From Hyphomonas sp. (GTDB lineage Bacteria; Pseudomonadota; Alphaproteobacteria; Caulobacterales; Hyphomonadaceae), in assembly GCF_013823385.1 (NCBI RefSeq), contig NZ_PNMA01000033.1, forward strand, positions 1 through 37,912: DNA of 37,912 bases. The letters run 5' to 3'. The position numbers and the translations under genes were made by a program. The notes below the pieces were generated by a model, which was not told the DNA's origin, did not search any database, and was given only the letters and a program-made list of their open reading frames with translations. Shown here piece after piece: positions 27,099 to 34,874 of this stretch (position 1 is its first letter; the number at the start of each line of letters is the position of its first letter).

Positions 27099-28502
27099 AT
27101 GCAACTCAAGGCAATCCTTAAAGGGGCGATCGTAGCGGGGGCGATGGCAGTCATGGGTGCAGGATCTGCGCTGGCGCAGGCCTGTACGGAGACCACCTTC
27201 AGCGCCAAGACAGGCCAGACCTATCTTGAAGCTGAAACCGCAGCGATGGCGAACAAAGACTGGGCGACGGCGATCGCGAAGCTGAACCAGCTGCGCGGCG
27301 GCGAGCTCAACTGCTATGAAGAAGGCGCGGTTATCCGCCTTTCTGCCTACATCAAGATCGAACAGGGCGACCGCGCAGGCGCCGTCCGCGATCTGCTGGA
27401 TGCGATCAACAAGGGCTATATCCCGGCTGATCAGCGCGCCCAGACCTACTACAACATTGCCCAGATCTATCTGCAGGACGAAAACCAGGTCCAGGCGCTC
27501 GAATATATGGGGCGCTGGATGCAGGCTGGCGGCAAGCCGGACCGGACGCAGAAATGGCAGCTGGCCGTGCTCAACCAGCGGGCCAACAAGAATGCCGAGG
27601 CCATTCGCTGGGCCGAGGAAGTCCGCCGCGACGATGGCAACAAGTTCGACCAGCAGCTCTATGACCTGCTCGTCTTCCTGTACAACGACACCGGCAATAA
27701 GGCGAAGCTGGCAGAGGTGCTTGAAGCCCTCGTCGAGCGTAACCCGAAAGAGCGCAAATACTGGGATGCAATTGCCGGCAACTACTTTGCAGGCAACGAA
27801 GAGCGCAAGGCGTTTGAAGTCCAGAAAGCCATGTATCTCGGCGGTCTCCTGACCACCGAAGATGAAATCATGCGAATTGTGAACTTCTACAACCGCTTCA
27901 ACGCGCCCTATCACGCGGCCCGCGTGCTCGAGAAGGAAATGAATGCCGGCCGTATCAAGAAGACGGTTGAGCGCATGTCCCTCCTGGCCGACTTCTACCA
28001 GGTCGCCCGTGAGCATGAGAAAGCCATCCCGGTGATCCGTCAGGCCGCTGAAATGGGCGGTGGCGGCGCGATGTATGAGCGTCTCGGCGCGTCCTACAGC
28101 GAGCTGCAGAAATGGCCGGAAACCGAAGAGGCGCTCCAGCGCGCGCTTCAGCTCGGCGGTGTGAAAGACCGGGGCAATGCCTGGGTCCGGATCGGCCAGT
28201 CACGCTATGAGCGCAGGGATCGCGCCGGTGCCCGCGAAGCCTTCCGTCAGGCCGGCAATGCCGGTGGCCGCGGCTGGCTCGCCTTCATGGACTCCGAGGA
28301 ATACACGCGCGATGCACTTGTCTGCTTCGAGGTTCAGGCCGCGATGCTCAACGTCCAGAACGAAGAGAAGATCTGCAAGAAGCTCACGGCCCTTGGCGAA
28401 AACATGCCGGAAGGCTGCAAGACCGTCGAAGAGCGTCTGAAGGCGTCTCAGGCGAAGTTCAACGAAACGCCTGAGTGCAAGCGCGCCGCCCAGCCGGTTT
28501 GA
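27099..28502 (+). CDS. Secreted tetratricopeptide-repeat protein of the TonB/TtpC system
   Basis: A 467-residue protein with a signal peptide (cut after ALA near 26) and repeated helix pairs over almost all its length, for example AAMANKDWATAIAKLNQL, AQTYYNIAQIYLQDENQVQ and ERLGASYSELQKWPETEEAL. A TPR protein at the end of the cluster is usual in TtpC-type TonB operons; it is presumed to organise protein contacts in the periplasm. The C-terminal segment has four Cys residues (VCFEV, KICKK, EGCKT, PECKR), possibly two disulfides. GAGGAG precedes the ATG. Confidence 0.9.
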   Translation: MQLKAILKGAIVAGAMAVMGAGSALAQACTETTFSAKTGQTYLEAETAAMANKDWATAIAKLNQLRGGELNCYEEGAVIRLSAYIKIEQGDRAGAVRDLLDAINKGYIPADQRAQTYYNIAQIYLQDENQVQALEYMGRWMQAGGKPDRTQKWQLAVLNQRANKNAEAIRWAEEVRRDDGNKFDQQLYDLLVFLYNDTGNKAKLAEVLEALVERNPKERKYWDAIAGNYFAGNEERKAFEVQKAMYLGGLLTTEDEIMRIVNFYNRFNAPYHAARVLEKEMNAGRIKKTVERMSLLADFYQVAREHEKAIPVIRQAAEMGGGGAMYERLGASYSELQKWPETEEALQRALQLGGVKDRGNAWVRIGQSRYERRDRAGAREAFRQAGNAGGRGWLAFMDSEEYTRDALVCFEVQAAMLNVQNEEKICKKLTALGENMPEGCKTVEERLKASQAKFNETPECKRAAQPV

Positions 28503-28543
28503 TCCGGCAGGCGGGCCTCGCGCCCCCTCAAGCCAGTCTCACG

Positions 28544-28580
28544 GAAAGCCCCGGCCTCTGGTCCGGGGCTTTCTGCATTT
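28544..28580 (+). terminator. Terminator of the TonB/TtpC operon
   Basis: Eleven perfect pairs, GAAAGCCCCGG with CCGGGGCTTTC, around an eight-base loop, followed by TGCATTT. It lies about 40 bases behind the TPR gene stop. Confidence 0.85.
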
Positions 28581-28582
28581 GG

Positions 28583-28680
28583 TGTCCAGACGTGTCCGAA
28601 ACTGTCCGGATTTGTCCGGAAATGTCCGCAAACTGTCCCGCCGATGGCGCCTCAAGTCCCGCCAATGTCCCGAAAAGTCC
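28583..28680 (+). repeat. Phased TGTCC pentamer array
   Basis: TGTCC begins at 28583, 28593, 28603, 28613, 28623 and 28634, giving steps of 10, 10, 10, 10 and 11 bases. Further related units are AGTCC at 28655, TGTCC at 28666 and AGTCC at 28676. The spacing is close to one DNA helical turn, so all units face the same side of the helix. Spacer bases vary. The array lies between two convergent terminators and overlaps no supported gene. It is too short in unit and spacer to be a CRISPR array. Confidence 0.85.
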
Positions 28681-28736
28681 ATAAAAATCAGATGGCCAGC
28701 CCCCGGCCCGTCCTCGCGGCTCATTTTTCCCGGCCC

Positions 28737-28771
28737 AAACAAAAACGCCGGCAGAAAATCCGCCGGCGTTT
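28737..28771 (-). terminator. Terminator of the bactofilin gene
   Basis: Ten perfect pairs, AAACGCCGGC with GCCGGCGTTT, around a nine-base loop; on the minus strand the stem runs into TTTTTGTTT. It lies about 40 bases behind the bactofilin stop and faces the TonB operon terminator. Confidence 0.88.
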
Positions 28772-28809
28772 CCAAAATTCTGACTGTCGCCAAACAGCTC
28801 GCCCGCAGA

Positions 28810-29340
28810 CTAGCTCGGCGGCGAAGAGCTGGAGATGCTGTAAGGGCCGGGCGCGGCCGAGGAGAGGGCCGGTTTGCTCTCACTGGCCGGCGCAGCGGCC
28901 ACCGGCCCGGTTTCCCGCAGCGGATCATCCGCATGCTTCACCTGGCCTTCAAACACGGCATTCGACTGGATCTGCAGCGAGGAGTGCACAATGTCCCCCT
29001 TCACATGCGCCCCGGTTTCCAGCTCCACCTTCCGCGCGCGGATCGAACCCTTGATGCGGCCCTTGACCTTCACGACCTCGGCCTTCACTTCGCCGGTGAT
29101 CTGGCCGCTGGCGCCGATGGTGATGTCGGTGGCGCTGACATCGCCGTCCACGATCCCGTCAATCTGAAGCGCGCCTTCCGATATCACCGAGCCGTTGATC
29201 TTCATGTCGGCGCAGATGATCGAGGCCGCGCGGGCGGCAGGTTTGGAGGCGGCGCCACGAATGGCATCCTGGGCTGGCACCGGCTTCTGCATCGGTTCGG
29301 GCGGTGGAGCCGCCGGCGTTTTGTTATTCTTTGTGAACAT
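28810..29340 (-). CDS. Bactofilin (polymer-forming cytoskeletal protein)
   Basis: A 176-residue protein with a flexible Pro/Ala-rich N-terminus (1-38), a bactofilin beta-helix core (about 39-135) with regularly spaced Gly and Val/Ile residues (INGSVISEGALQIDGIVDGDV, split over two turns), and a Ser/Pro/Ala-rich tail. Bactofilins polymerise without nucleotide at the inner membrane and localise wall enzymes. Its start lies inside the last codons of the M23 peptidase gene (17-base overlap), so translation is likely coupled. In Hyphomonas the bactofilin BacA works with the adjacent M23 peptidase LmdC in stalk and bud morphogenesis; this gene pair matches that arrangement. Confidence 0.94.
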   Translation of the reverse strand: MFTKNNKTPAAPPPEPMQKPVPAQDAIRGAASKPAARAASIICADMKINGSVISEGALQIDGIVDGDVSATDITIGASGQITGEVKAEVVKVKGRIKGSIRARKVELETGAHVKGDIVHSSLQIQSNAVFEGQVKHADDPLRETGPVAAAPASESKPALSSAAPGPYSISSSSPPS

Positions 29341-30541
29341 GTTTGCCTGCTTTCAGGAACTTCATAGGGTCATAAGGCTTGTCATTGTACCACACTTCGT
29401 AATGAAGGTGATCCCCGGTGCTGCGCCCCGTAGAACCCATGCGCCCCACCAGGTCCCCAACCTTTATAACATCGCCCTTCTTCACCGTATACGAGCGAAG
29501 GTGGCCGTAACGCGATTTGAACCCGTGGCCGTGATCGATCTCGACCAGCAGGCCATATCCGCCGCGCGGGCCGGCATGCACCACAGTGCCAGGGCCGGAG
29601 GCGACGATCGGCGCATCGCGATAGGCGGCAAAGTCCGTACCCCAGTGCGCGGCGGGCCGCTTGGTGAAGGGGTCGACGCGAATGCCGTAGGGGCTGGTAT
29701 AGCGGAACGGCACCGCGACCGGGATGCCCAGCGGCAGGTCGTTCACGATCCGCTCGTAATGTTTCATTTCGGCGATGCGGGCGCGGGCCTGCGACAGGCG
29801 CATCAGGAAAGACTGGTCGCCGCCAATCGCTGGCTCTGAGGCCGAAGAGGTCAGCGCACCGATGGAAACGAGCGGTCCGCCAATCCCGGCTTGCGGCGCG
29901 GCGATCCGGTCGCCAGTGGCCACCTGGGTCAGGTTCAGCACGCCGCGGGCGCGTTCGGCGCGCTCGGCGGCCAAGTCTTCCATCTGATTGAACAGCCGGT
30001 TCATGTCAGACTCAATGGCTTTCGGCGTGCCGCGCGCGGCCGGAACACCGATGGAAGCAAGGGTGAGATAAGCATCGCGCGACTGGCGGCGATCGGCTTC
30101 CTCAATCGTGGCTTCGATCAGCAGCGGCGCGCCATCGCCCTCGAGCGCCGACATCTTCATGCCGTCCTCGTCGCGCATCTCGTTCAGCAGTTCTTCCAGC
30201 GCGCGCTGTTTCTGCTCGAGTTCGGCGGTTTCCTTGCTGCGTTCCTCCAGCAGGGTGCGCTGCAGCGACTCGCGCGCGCGCAGATCCTGAACCCAGCGCT
30301 CGTATTTTGCGAGTTCCTTGCCTTCGCCCGTCTGCGGAGTACCCGGCCCGCCGCCGAGAACGAAGTTGGCGGTGGCAAACATGGTCCAGCTGGCGAGGGC
30401 GGTGATCCCGGCGGCCATCATGGCCTGCTGCCAGGGGGAGATCGAAATATAGCGGACGGTGCCTCCGCTGCGATGATAGATCTGGCGTTCCGGAAAAGCG
30501 CGGTCGAACGTCGCTTTAAGGTTGGCACTCCACTTCGCCAT
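29324..30541 (-). CDS. M23 family endopeptidase, LmdC-like partner of bactofilin
   Basis: A 405-residue membrane-anchored murein endopeptidase. It has a short cytoplasmic N-terminus, one membrane helix at about 35-58, a periplasmic coiled coil at about 80-135, and a C-terminal LytM/M23 domain. Zinc ligands are visible: H299 and D303 (HWGTD) and H380 (HLHYEV), with H347 in YGHL as the fourth conserved His. The cytoplasmic tail is where LmdC-type proteins contact bactofilin. It should cut peptide crosslinks in peptidoglycan at sites set by the bactofilin polymer. A CtrA-type site lies about 150 bases upstream. Confidence 0.93.
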   Translation of the reverse strand: MAKWSANLKATFDRAFPERQIYHRSGGTVRYISISPWQQAMMAAGITALASWTMFATANFVLGGGPGTPQTGEGKELAKYERWVQDLRARESLQRTLLEERSKETAELEQKQRALEELLNEMRDEDGMKMSALEGDGAPLLIEATIEEADRRQSRDAYLTLASIGVPAARGTPKAIESDMNRLFNQMEDLAAERAERARGVLNLTQVATGDRIAAPQAGIGGPLVSIGALTSSASEPAIGGDQSFLMRLSQARARIAEMKHYERIVNDLPLGIPVAVPFRYTSPYGIRVDPFTKRPAAHWGTDFAAYRDAPIVASGPGTVVHAGPRGGYGLLVEIDHGHGFKSRYGHLRSYTVKKGDVIKVGDLVGRMGSTGRSTGDHLHYEVWYNDKPYDPMKFLKAGKHVHKE

Positions 30542-30691
30542 GCAAGCTACCTGTCAGCTGGAAACTTTTTTATGATAACCGCGAAAAAGATCTTCCGCAG
30601 CGCTCCCATACCCCGCGTTTATACATACCCAATTCGCCTCTTCGCGAAACCCCTTGGGAGCATATTTTTAGGCAATGTTAGCATGATTGGG

Positions 30692-30707
30692 TTAATCTGC
30701 TGTTAAC
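30692..30707. promoter_or_regulatory. Perfect CtrA-type binding site
   Basis: TTAA-N7-TTAAC, with TTAA at 30692-30695 and TTAAC at 30703-30707. The outer bases make it a GGTTAA/TTAACC inverted repeat, so the full consensus reads on both strands. It is in the intergenic region upstream of the LmdC-like gene, where CtrA, the alphaproteobacterial cell-cycle regulator, could control the peptidase-bactofilin unit. Confidence 0.65.
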
Positions 30708-30745
30708 CTGGGCATCTGCTGCAGGCACTACAGCGCCAGCGCCCT

Positions 30746-31219
30746 CTAATCTGTCAGGGAGTTAATGTATTCCAGAACCTCTCCGGCATGTCCCTTGACG
30801 CGCACTTTAGGCCACACACGGATGATCTTGCCATCCGGCCCGATCAGGAAGGTGCGCCGTGCCATGCCCATATACGTCCTTCCGTACATGGATTTTTCTT
30901 CCCATGTCCCATAGGCCTCGGAGACCTTCCCGTCCTCGTCGCTGCCCAGCTGGACGGTGAGGCCATGCTTGGATGCGAACTTTTCATGACGGCTCAGCGA
31001 ATCGCGGGAGACCCCCAGCACCGCCGCGCCCGCCTTCTCGAAGGCCTTCGCCTGCGCGGAAAAGTCGAGCGCTTCCTGCGTGCATCCGGGCGTGTCGTCC
31101 TTGGGATAGAAATACAGTACCAGATACTTGCCCGCATAGTCGGCCAGGCGGCGCTTGCCGGCGGTCGTTTCCATCGCGAAAGCGGGGGCTTTGCGCCCTT
31201 CCTGCGGTCCTGTGGTCAT
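30746..31219 (-). CDS. Thioredoxin-dependent peroxiredoxin, Bcp type (one Cys)
   Basis: A 157-residue peroxiredoxin of the Bcp/PrxQ group that reduces hydroperoxides. The peroxidatic cysteine is Cys46 in DDTPGCTQEALDF, with the conserved Pro and Thr around it and a later Arg (ARRTFLIGPDG). PrxQ proteins often have a resolving Cys five residues later, but here that position is not Cys and the protein has no other cysteine, so it must work by a one-Cys mechanism with an outside thiol. It is divergent from the YhdP-like gene. Confidence 0.94.
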   Translation of the reverse strand: MTTGPQEGRKAPAFAMETTAGKRRLADYAGKYLVLYFYPKDDTPGCTQEALDFSAQAKAFEKAGAAVLGVSRDSLSRHEKFASKHGLTVQLGSDEDGKVSEAYGTWEEKSMYGRTYMGMARRTFLIGPDGKIIRVWPKVRVKGHAGEVLEYINSLTD

Positions 31220-31313
31220 GCAATGCTCCTATGGTGCCTGAAGTTCACGAAGTTTATAGTCTTATGATGCCTCTGGACCTGCGGCAGAAGAGACTTTCCT
31301 GAGGAGCCCGCTA

Positions 31314-34300
31314 TTGGTCCGCCAGACCGCTTCCATTGTGGTTTTCGAAATTCTCGGCGGATTGATTCTGCTGGCTTTCGTGCTGGCGGCAGTGCTCATG
31401 CTGCGCCTGGCCAGCGGGCCGATCGATCTTGCTCCTTTCCGGGATGATGTGGAGGAGGCGCTGGCCGATGCGCGGGGTGGCCGCGGCGTTTCCCTTGGCG
31501 CGTTGCAGCTGGAATGGTCGCCGCAAAACCGGCGCGTCCAGATCACCGCGCAGGATGTGCGCCTGCTCGATGGCGCCGGGCGGCCGGCGGCCGAGGCGCA
31601 GAATGCGGTGATCCAGCTTTCCGGTTCGGCGCTGATCTTCGGGGGCATCGAAGTGCTCGCCATGGATCTCAGCGATGGCTGGATCGCGATTGACCAGATG
31701 TCGGCGCGCCAGTGGGCGCTGGCGGGTGATCCGCTGCCGGAGTTTCAGGAAACCCAGCTTCCCGATACGCCGCAGGGCTGGATCGATTATGTCGGCCGGG
31801 TGCTTCCCGAATGGCTGCGGGCCTGGCGCGAGGCGCGCGCCAGCATGCGCCTTGAAGCGGCCGGATTTGAGAATATCGAGCTGCGCGTGCGCGATCAGGC
31901 GGGGGCGCTGATCGGCACGGTCGAAGACGCCAGCGGGCGCCTGGTGCTGGCCGCTTCGGGAATGAATCTCAGTTTCAGGGGCAAGGGCCTCGGCGAAGGT
32001 CTTCCGGCGGCGATCACCCTGTCGATTGCCAACCCCAATGACACGCGCAGCCTGCGCGCGGAACTGGCTTTGACGAGGTGGCCCCTCGGCGATTTCGGCG
32101 CCCGCCTTGGCCTCGACAGCGAACTCACCGAAGGTCTGCCCTCGGACATAAGCCTCGCCGCCAACCTCTCCGAAGAGACCGGCATCGACGAGATCACTCT
32201 GGTCGCCCGCAGCGGCGAGGGCCAGTTCTCCTTTGACGATCAGGTCTGGCCGGTGCGCGATCTGGACCTCTCGCTGCTGTATGATCGCTCCGAAGACCGG
32301 CTCAATCTCAAGGTCGCCTCGCGCGGCGCCGGCCCCTTCAAGGGCACGGCAGACATCGCGCTGGAAAAGGCGCTCACCGGCGAGGGCTTCCGCCCCTTCG
32401 TGCTGCAAAGCCCGGCCCTCACCCTTGATCTTACCCCCGTCTTCGCCGCGCCGATTGATCTTGCCAGTGTGCGCGCGTCCGGTGAGGCGGATATGGATGC
32501 CCTCGCCCTGCGCGCGGCGAAGGTGGAGTTCGTGTCGGGCGGCGCCCGGTTTGATGCGGCAGGCGATCTTGCCCGCACGCCGGACCGCCAGCCGGGCGAG
32601 CCGCCGGTGCTGGGCGAGGTCACGCTGACGGTGCCGGGGCCGATGCAGGTGCCGACCGTGCTGGATTTCTGGCCGGTAAAGCTCGGCGAAGGCGCGCGCA
32701 ACTTCACAACAGAGCGCATCGAGACAGGCACCGTCTTCGATGCCGCCGGCCGCATCATGCTGGCCCGCGACAGCCTGCCGGGTGGTCATCTCAAGGATGA
32801 CCATCTGGAAGTGACCTTCCGCGTGGAAGACGCCAGGGTGCGCTTTCTGGATGATCTGCCTGCGGTCGAAAATGCCTTTGGCCAGGGCCGCCTGACCGGC
32901 AACAGTTTCCGGGTGCAGCTCAGCCAGGGGCGGTTTGCCGGCTGGACGCTGGCCGAGGGCCTGGTCGATTTTCCGGCTTTCACGCCGCGCGGCGAGGATT
33001 TCCGCGTCTTCGCCAGGGGGCGCGGCCCGGCCCGGAACATGATGAAGGCGCTGGTGGACTCGCGCCTTGAAATAGATTTCGATCCGGCGCGCATGTCGGG
33101 TGATGGCGATCTCACCTTCGAGATGTTCCGCCCGGCGCTGAACGATGTGCCGTATGAGGATGTTCGCTTCACCGCCATCGGCACCGTGCGCAATGCCGGC
33201 CTGAAAAACGCCGCGCTCGGCTTTGATCTGGCCAGCGGCACGATGGATGTGAAGGTCGATCAGGCGGGGGCGGAACTCACCGGGGCAGCGCGCCTCGGCC
33301 CGTCGCCCGTCACCTTCCGCTGGTATGAAGGCTTCACCGATGAGGGCGCCCCGGCAGACCTCACCGCCAAAGGCAGCGTCTCGGCAGATTTCCTCAACCG
33401 TTTCGGCATTCTCGGCCGGGCCTACATGACCGGCGAAGCGCCCCTTGATGTCACCGCAAAGCTCGATGGGGAAACCCTCATTGCCTCCACCATCAGCGTC
33501 GACCTGTCCGCCGCGCGGCTGGATATGTCCGAGATCGGATGGGTCAAGCCGGCCGGCACCGCCGCCCGCGCCGATGTCAGCATCTCCCAGAAGGGCGACC
33601 TCTCCACCTCGCGCGTTACTTTCATCAGCCCCACCGCCCGGCTCGATGGGGATTTCACTCTCGGCGCCGATTCAAAGCTCATCTCTGCTGATCTGCGCGA
33701 AGCCTTCTTCCGCAATGTCGCGGAAGTGTCCGGCGCGGTGCAGCGCGATCCGGGTGACCGGCTGACCGTCACGCTGCGCGGCAAATATCTCGACATCTCC
33801 GGCATCCTTCCGGGGCTCGGCGGCATGGCGGGCGCGGCGGGCGCCGAGCCTGCCGAAGGCACGCCCCTGACGATCACGGCAGAGGTTGACCGGCTCACCC
33901 TGCGCGAGGGGATCGATCTGCGCCAGGCGAAACTCCGCGCCGTCACCGGCACGCGCGGCCTGCAATCGCTGGAGGCTAGCGGCCGGGCCCTGGGCGGCGC
34001 CCCGCTCAGCGCCAAACTCTCCGCAGGCGGAGCAGCGCCGATCCGGATAGATGTCACCTCCGGGGACGCCGGCTTCATTGCCAGCGCCTTCCTCGGCGCA
34101 GACTTCATCACCGGCGGGGAAATGACCCTTTCCGGCACGCTGGAAACGGCGAACGCCCCGGCAGACCTGATGCTCCAGATTTCCAATGCCCGGATGAGCA
34201 ACGCGCCCTTCCTGACGCAGATCCTCTCCCTCGCCTCGCTGCGCGGCCTTGCTGATACACTCAGCGGTGAAGGCGTGATGTTCTCCCGCATCGACATTCC

Positions 34301-34706
34301 GATGAAAGTGCAGGGCGGGCGCTATGTCGTCACCGGCGCCAAGGCGCAGGGCCCGGCCCTCGGCCTTACCGCGAACGGCTATATCGACATGACCAGCCAG
34401 GCCATCGAGATCGACGGCGTTCTGGTGCCGAGCTTTGGGGTCAACTCCGCCCTCGGAGGAATTCCCATCATCGGCGATCTCGTCGTCGGCCGCGATGGCG
34501 AAGGCGTCTTCTCGCTGACCTATAGTGTGCGCGGCACGCTGGAAAAGGCCAATGTCTCGGTCAACCCGCTCTCCGCGCTTGCCCCCGGCGTCATCCGCCG
34601 CGTCTTCGAAAACCCCTCCGACACGAAAATCCCGGAGGCCACCCCGCGTCCCGCAGAGCAGGCCTTGCCGCAGGAACTGCCCCCGCTGAAGGAAGAAGAG
34701 TTCTAG
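31314..34706 (+). CDS. YhdP/AsmA-like giant envelope protein
   Basis: An 1130-residue protein with one N-terminal membrane helix (about 8-32) and a very long periplasmic beta-rich region; the C-terminal part (about 850-1090) matches the AsmA/DUF3971-type ending with ITAEVDRLTLREGIDLRQ and NGYIDMTSQAIEIDGVLVP. The AsmA/YhdP/TamB group forms long hydrophobic grooves that carry phospholipids between inner and outer membranes. The start is TTG, well supported by GAGGAG seven bases before it, with the membrane helix following. The tail (about 1098-1130) is Pro/Glu-rich. Length is close to E. coli YhdP (about 1270). It is followed by a 101-bp repeat. Confidence 0.88.
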   Translation: MVRQTASIVVFEILGGLILLAFVLAAVLMLRLASGPIDLAPFRDDVEEALADARGGRGVSLGALQLEWSPQNRRVQITAQDVRLLDGAGRPAAEAQNAVIQLSGSALIFGGIEVLAMDLSDGWIAIDQMSARQWALAGDPLPEFQETQLPDTPQGWIDYVGRVLPEWLRAWREARASMRLEAAGFENIELRVRDQAGALIGTVEDASGRLVLAASGMNLSFRGKGLGEGLPAAITLSIANPNDTRSLRAELALTRWPLGDFGARLGLDSELTEGLPSDISLAANLSEETGIDEITLVARSGEGQFSFDDQVWPVRDLDLSLLYDRSEDRLNLKVASRGAGPFKGTADIALEKALTGEGFRPFVLQSPALTLDLTPVFAAPIDLASVRASGEADMDALALRAAKVEFVSGGARFDAAGDLARTPDRQPGEPPVLGEVTLTVPGPMQVPTVLDFWPVKLGEGARNFTTERIETGTVFDAAGRIMLARDSLPGGHLKDDHLEVTFRVEDARVRFLDDLPAVENAFGQGRLTGNSFRVQLSQGRFAGWTLAEGLVDFPAFTPRGEDFRVFARGRGPARNMMKALVDSRLEIDFDPARMSGDGDLTFEMFRPALNDVPYEDVRFTAIGTVRNAGLKNAALGFDLASGTMDVKVDQAGAELTGAARLGPSPVTFRWYEGFTDEGAPADLTAKGSVSADFLNRFGILGRAYMTGEAPLDVTAKLDGETLIASTISVDLSAARLDMSEIGWVKPAGTAARADVSISQKGDLSTSRVTFISPTARLDGDFTLGADSKLISADLREAFFRNVAEVSGAVQRDPGDRLTVTLRGKYLDISGILPGLGGMAGAAGAEPAEGTPLTITAEVDRLTLREGIDLRQAKLRAVTGTRGLQSLEASGRALGGAPLSAKLSAGGAAPIRIDVTSGDAGFIASAFLGADFITGGEMTLSGTLETANAPADLMLQISNARMSNAPFLTQILSLASLRGLADTLSGEGVMFSRIDIPMKVQGGRYVVTGAKAQGPALGLTANGYIDMTSQAIEIDGVLVPSFGVNSALGGIPIIGDLVVGRDGEGVFSLTYSVRGTLEKANVSVNPLSALAPGVIRRVFENPSDTKIPEATPRPAEQALPQELPPLKEEEF

Positions 34707-34732
34707 GGAGCCCCGCCTCACCGCCTCGGGCG

Positions 34733-34833
34733 GCGTCATCCCGGTTTCGCCGCAGGCGAAGACCGGGACCCAGAGCGGCTAGGTTCAAAAGGCTGGTTCC
34801 CGGACATTTGCTGCGCAAATTCCGGGATGACGC
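34733..34833. repeat. 101-bp palindromic intergenic repeat, second family
   Basis: Perfect 12-bp inverted ends, GCGTCATCCCGG and CCGGGATGACGC. Inside are two small perfect hairpins, TTCGC/GCGAA and ATTTGC/GCAAAT, so a single strand can fold as an outer stem with two arms. It lies 26 bases behind the YhdP-like stop and before the convergent tyrS stop, where it may also stop transcription. Only one copy is in the window; similar GTCATCCCGG-ended repeats are common in alphaproteobacterial intergenic DNA. Confidence 0.8.
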
Positions 34834-34874
34834 ACCAAAAATGCCGGGCAGGCCCGTTTGACCGCGCGCGGCGC

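Noticed and set aside
28583..28680. CRISPR array
   Set aside because: The repeated unit is only five bases with about five-base spacers, and no cas gene is present.
28579..29367. Plus-strand frame through the TGTCC array and bactofilin
   Set aside because: It runs antisense to the bactofilin gene, and the part over the array has no ribosome site, so the repeat is treated as non-coding.
31311..32804. A 497-codon minus-strand frame opposite the YhdP-like gene
   Set aside because: No ribosome site or recognisable domain; its composition mirrors the sense gene.
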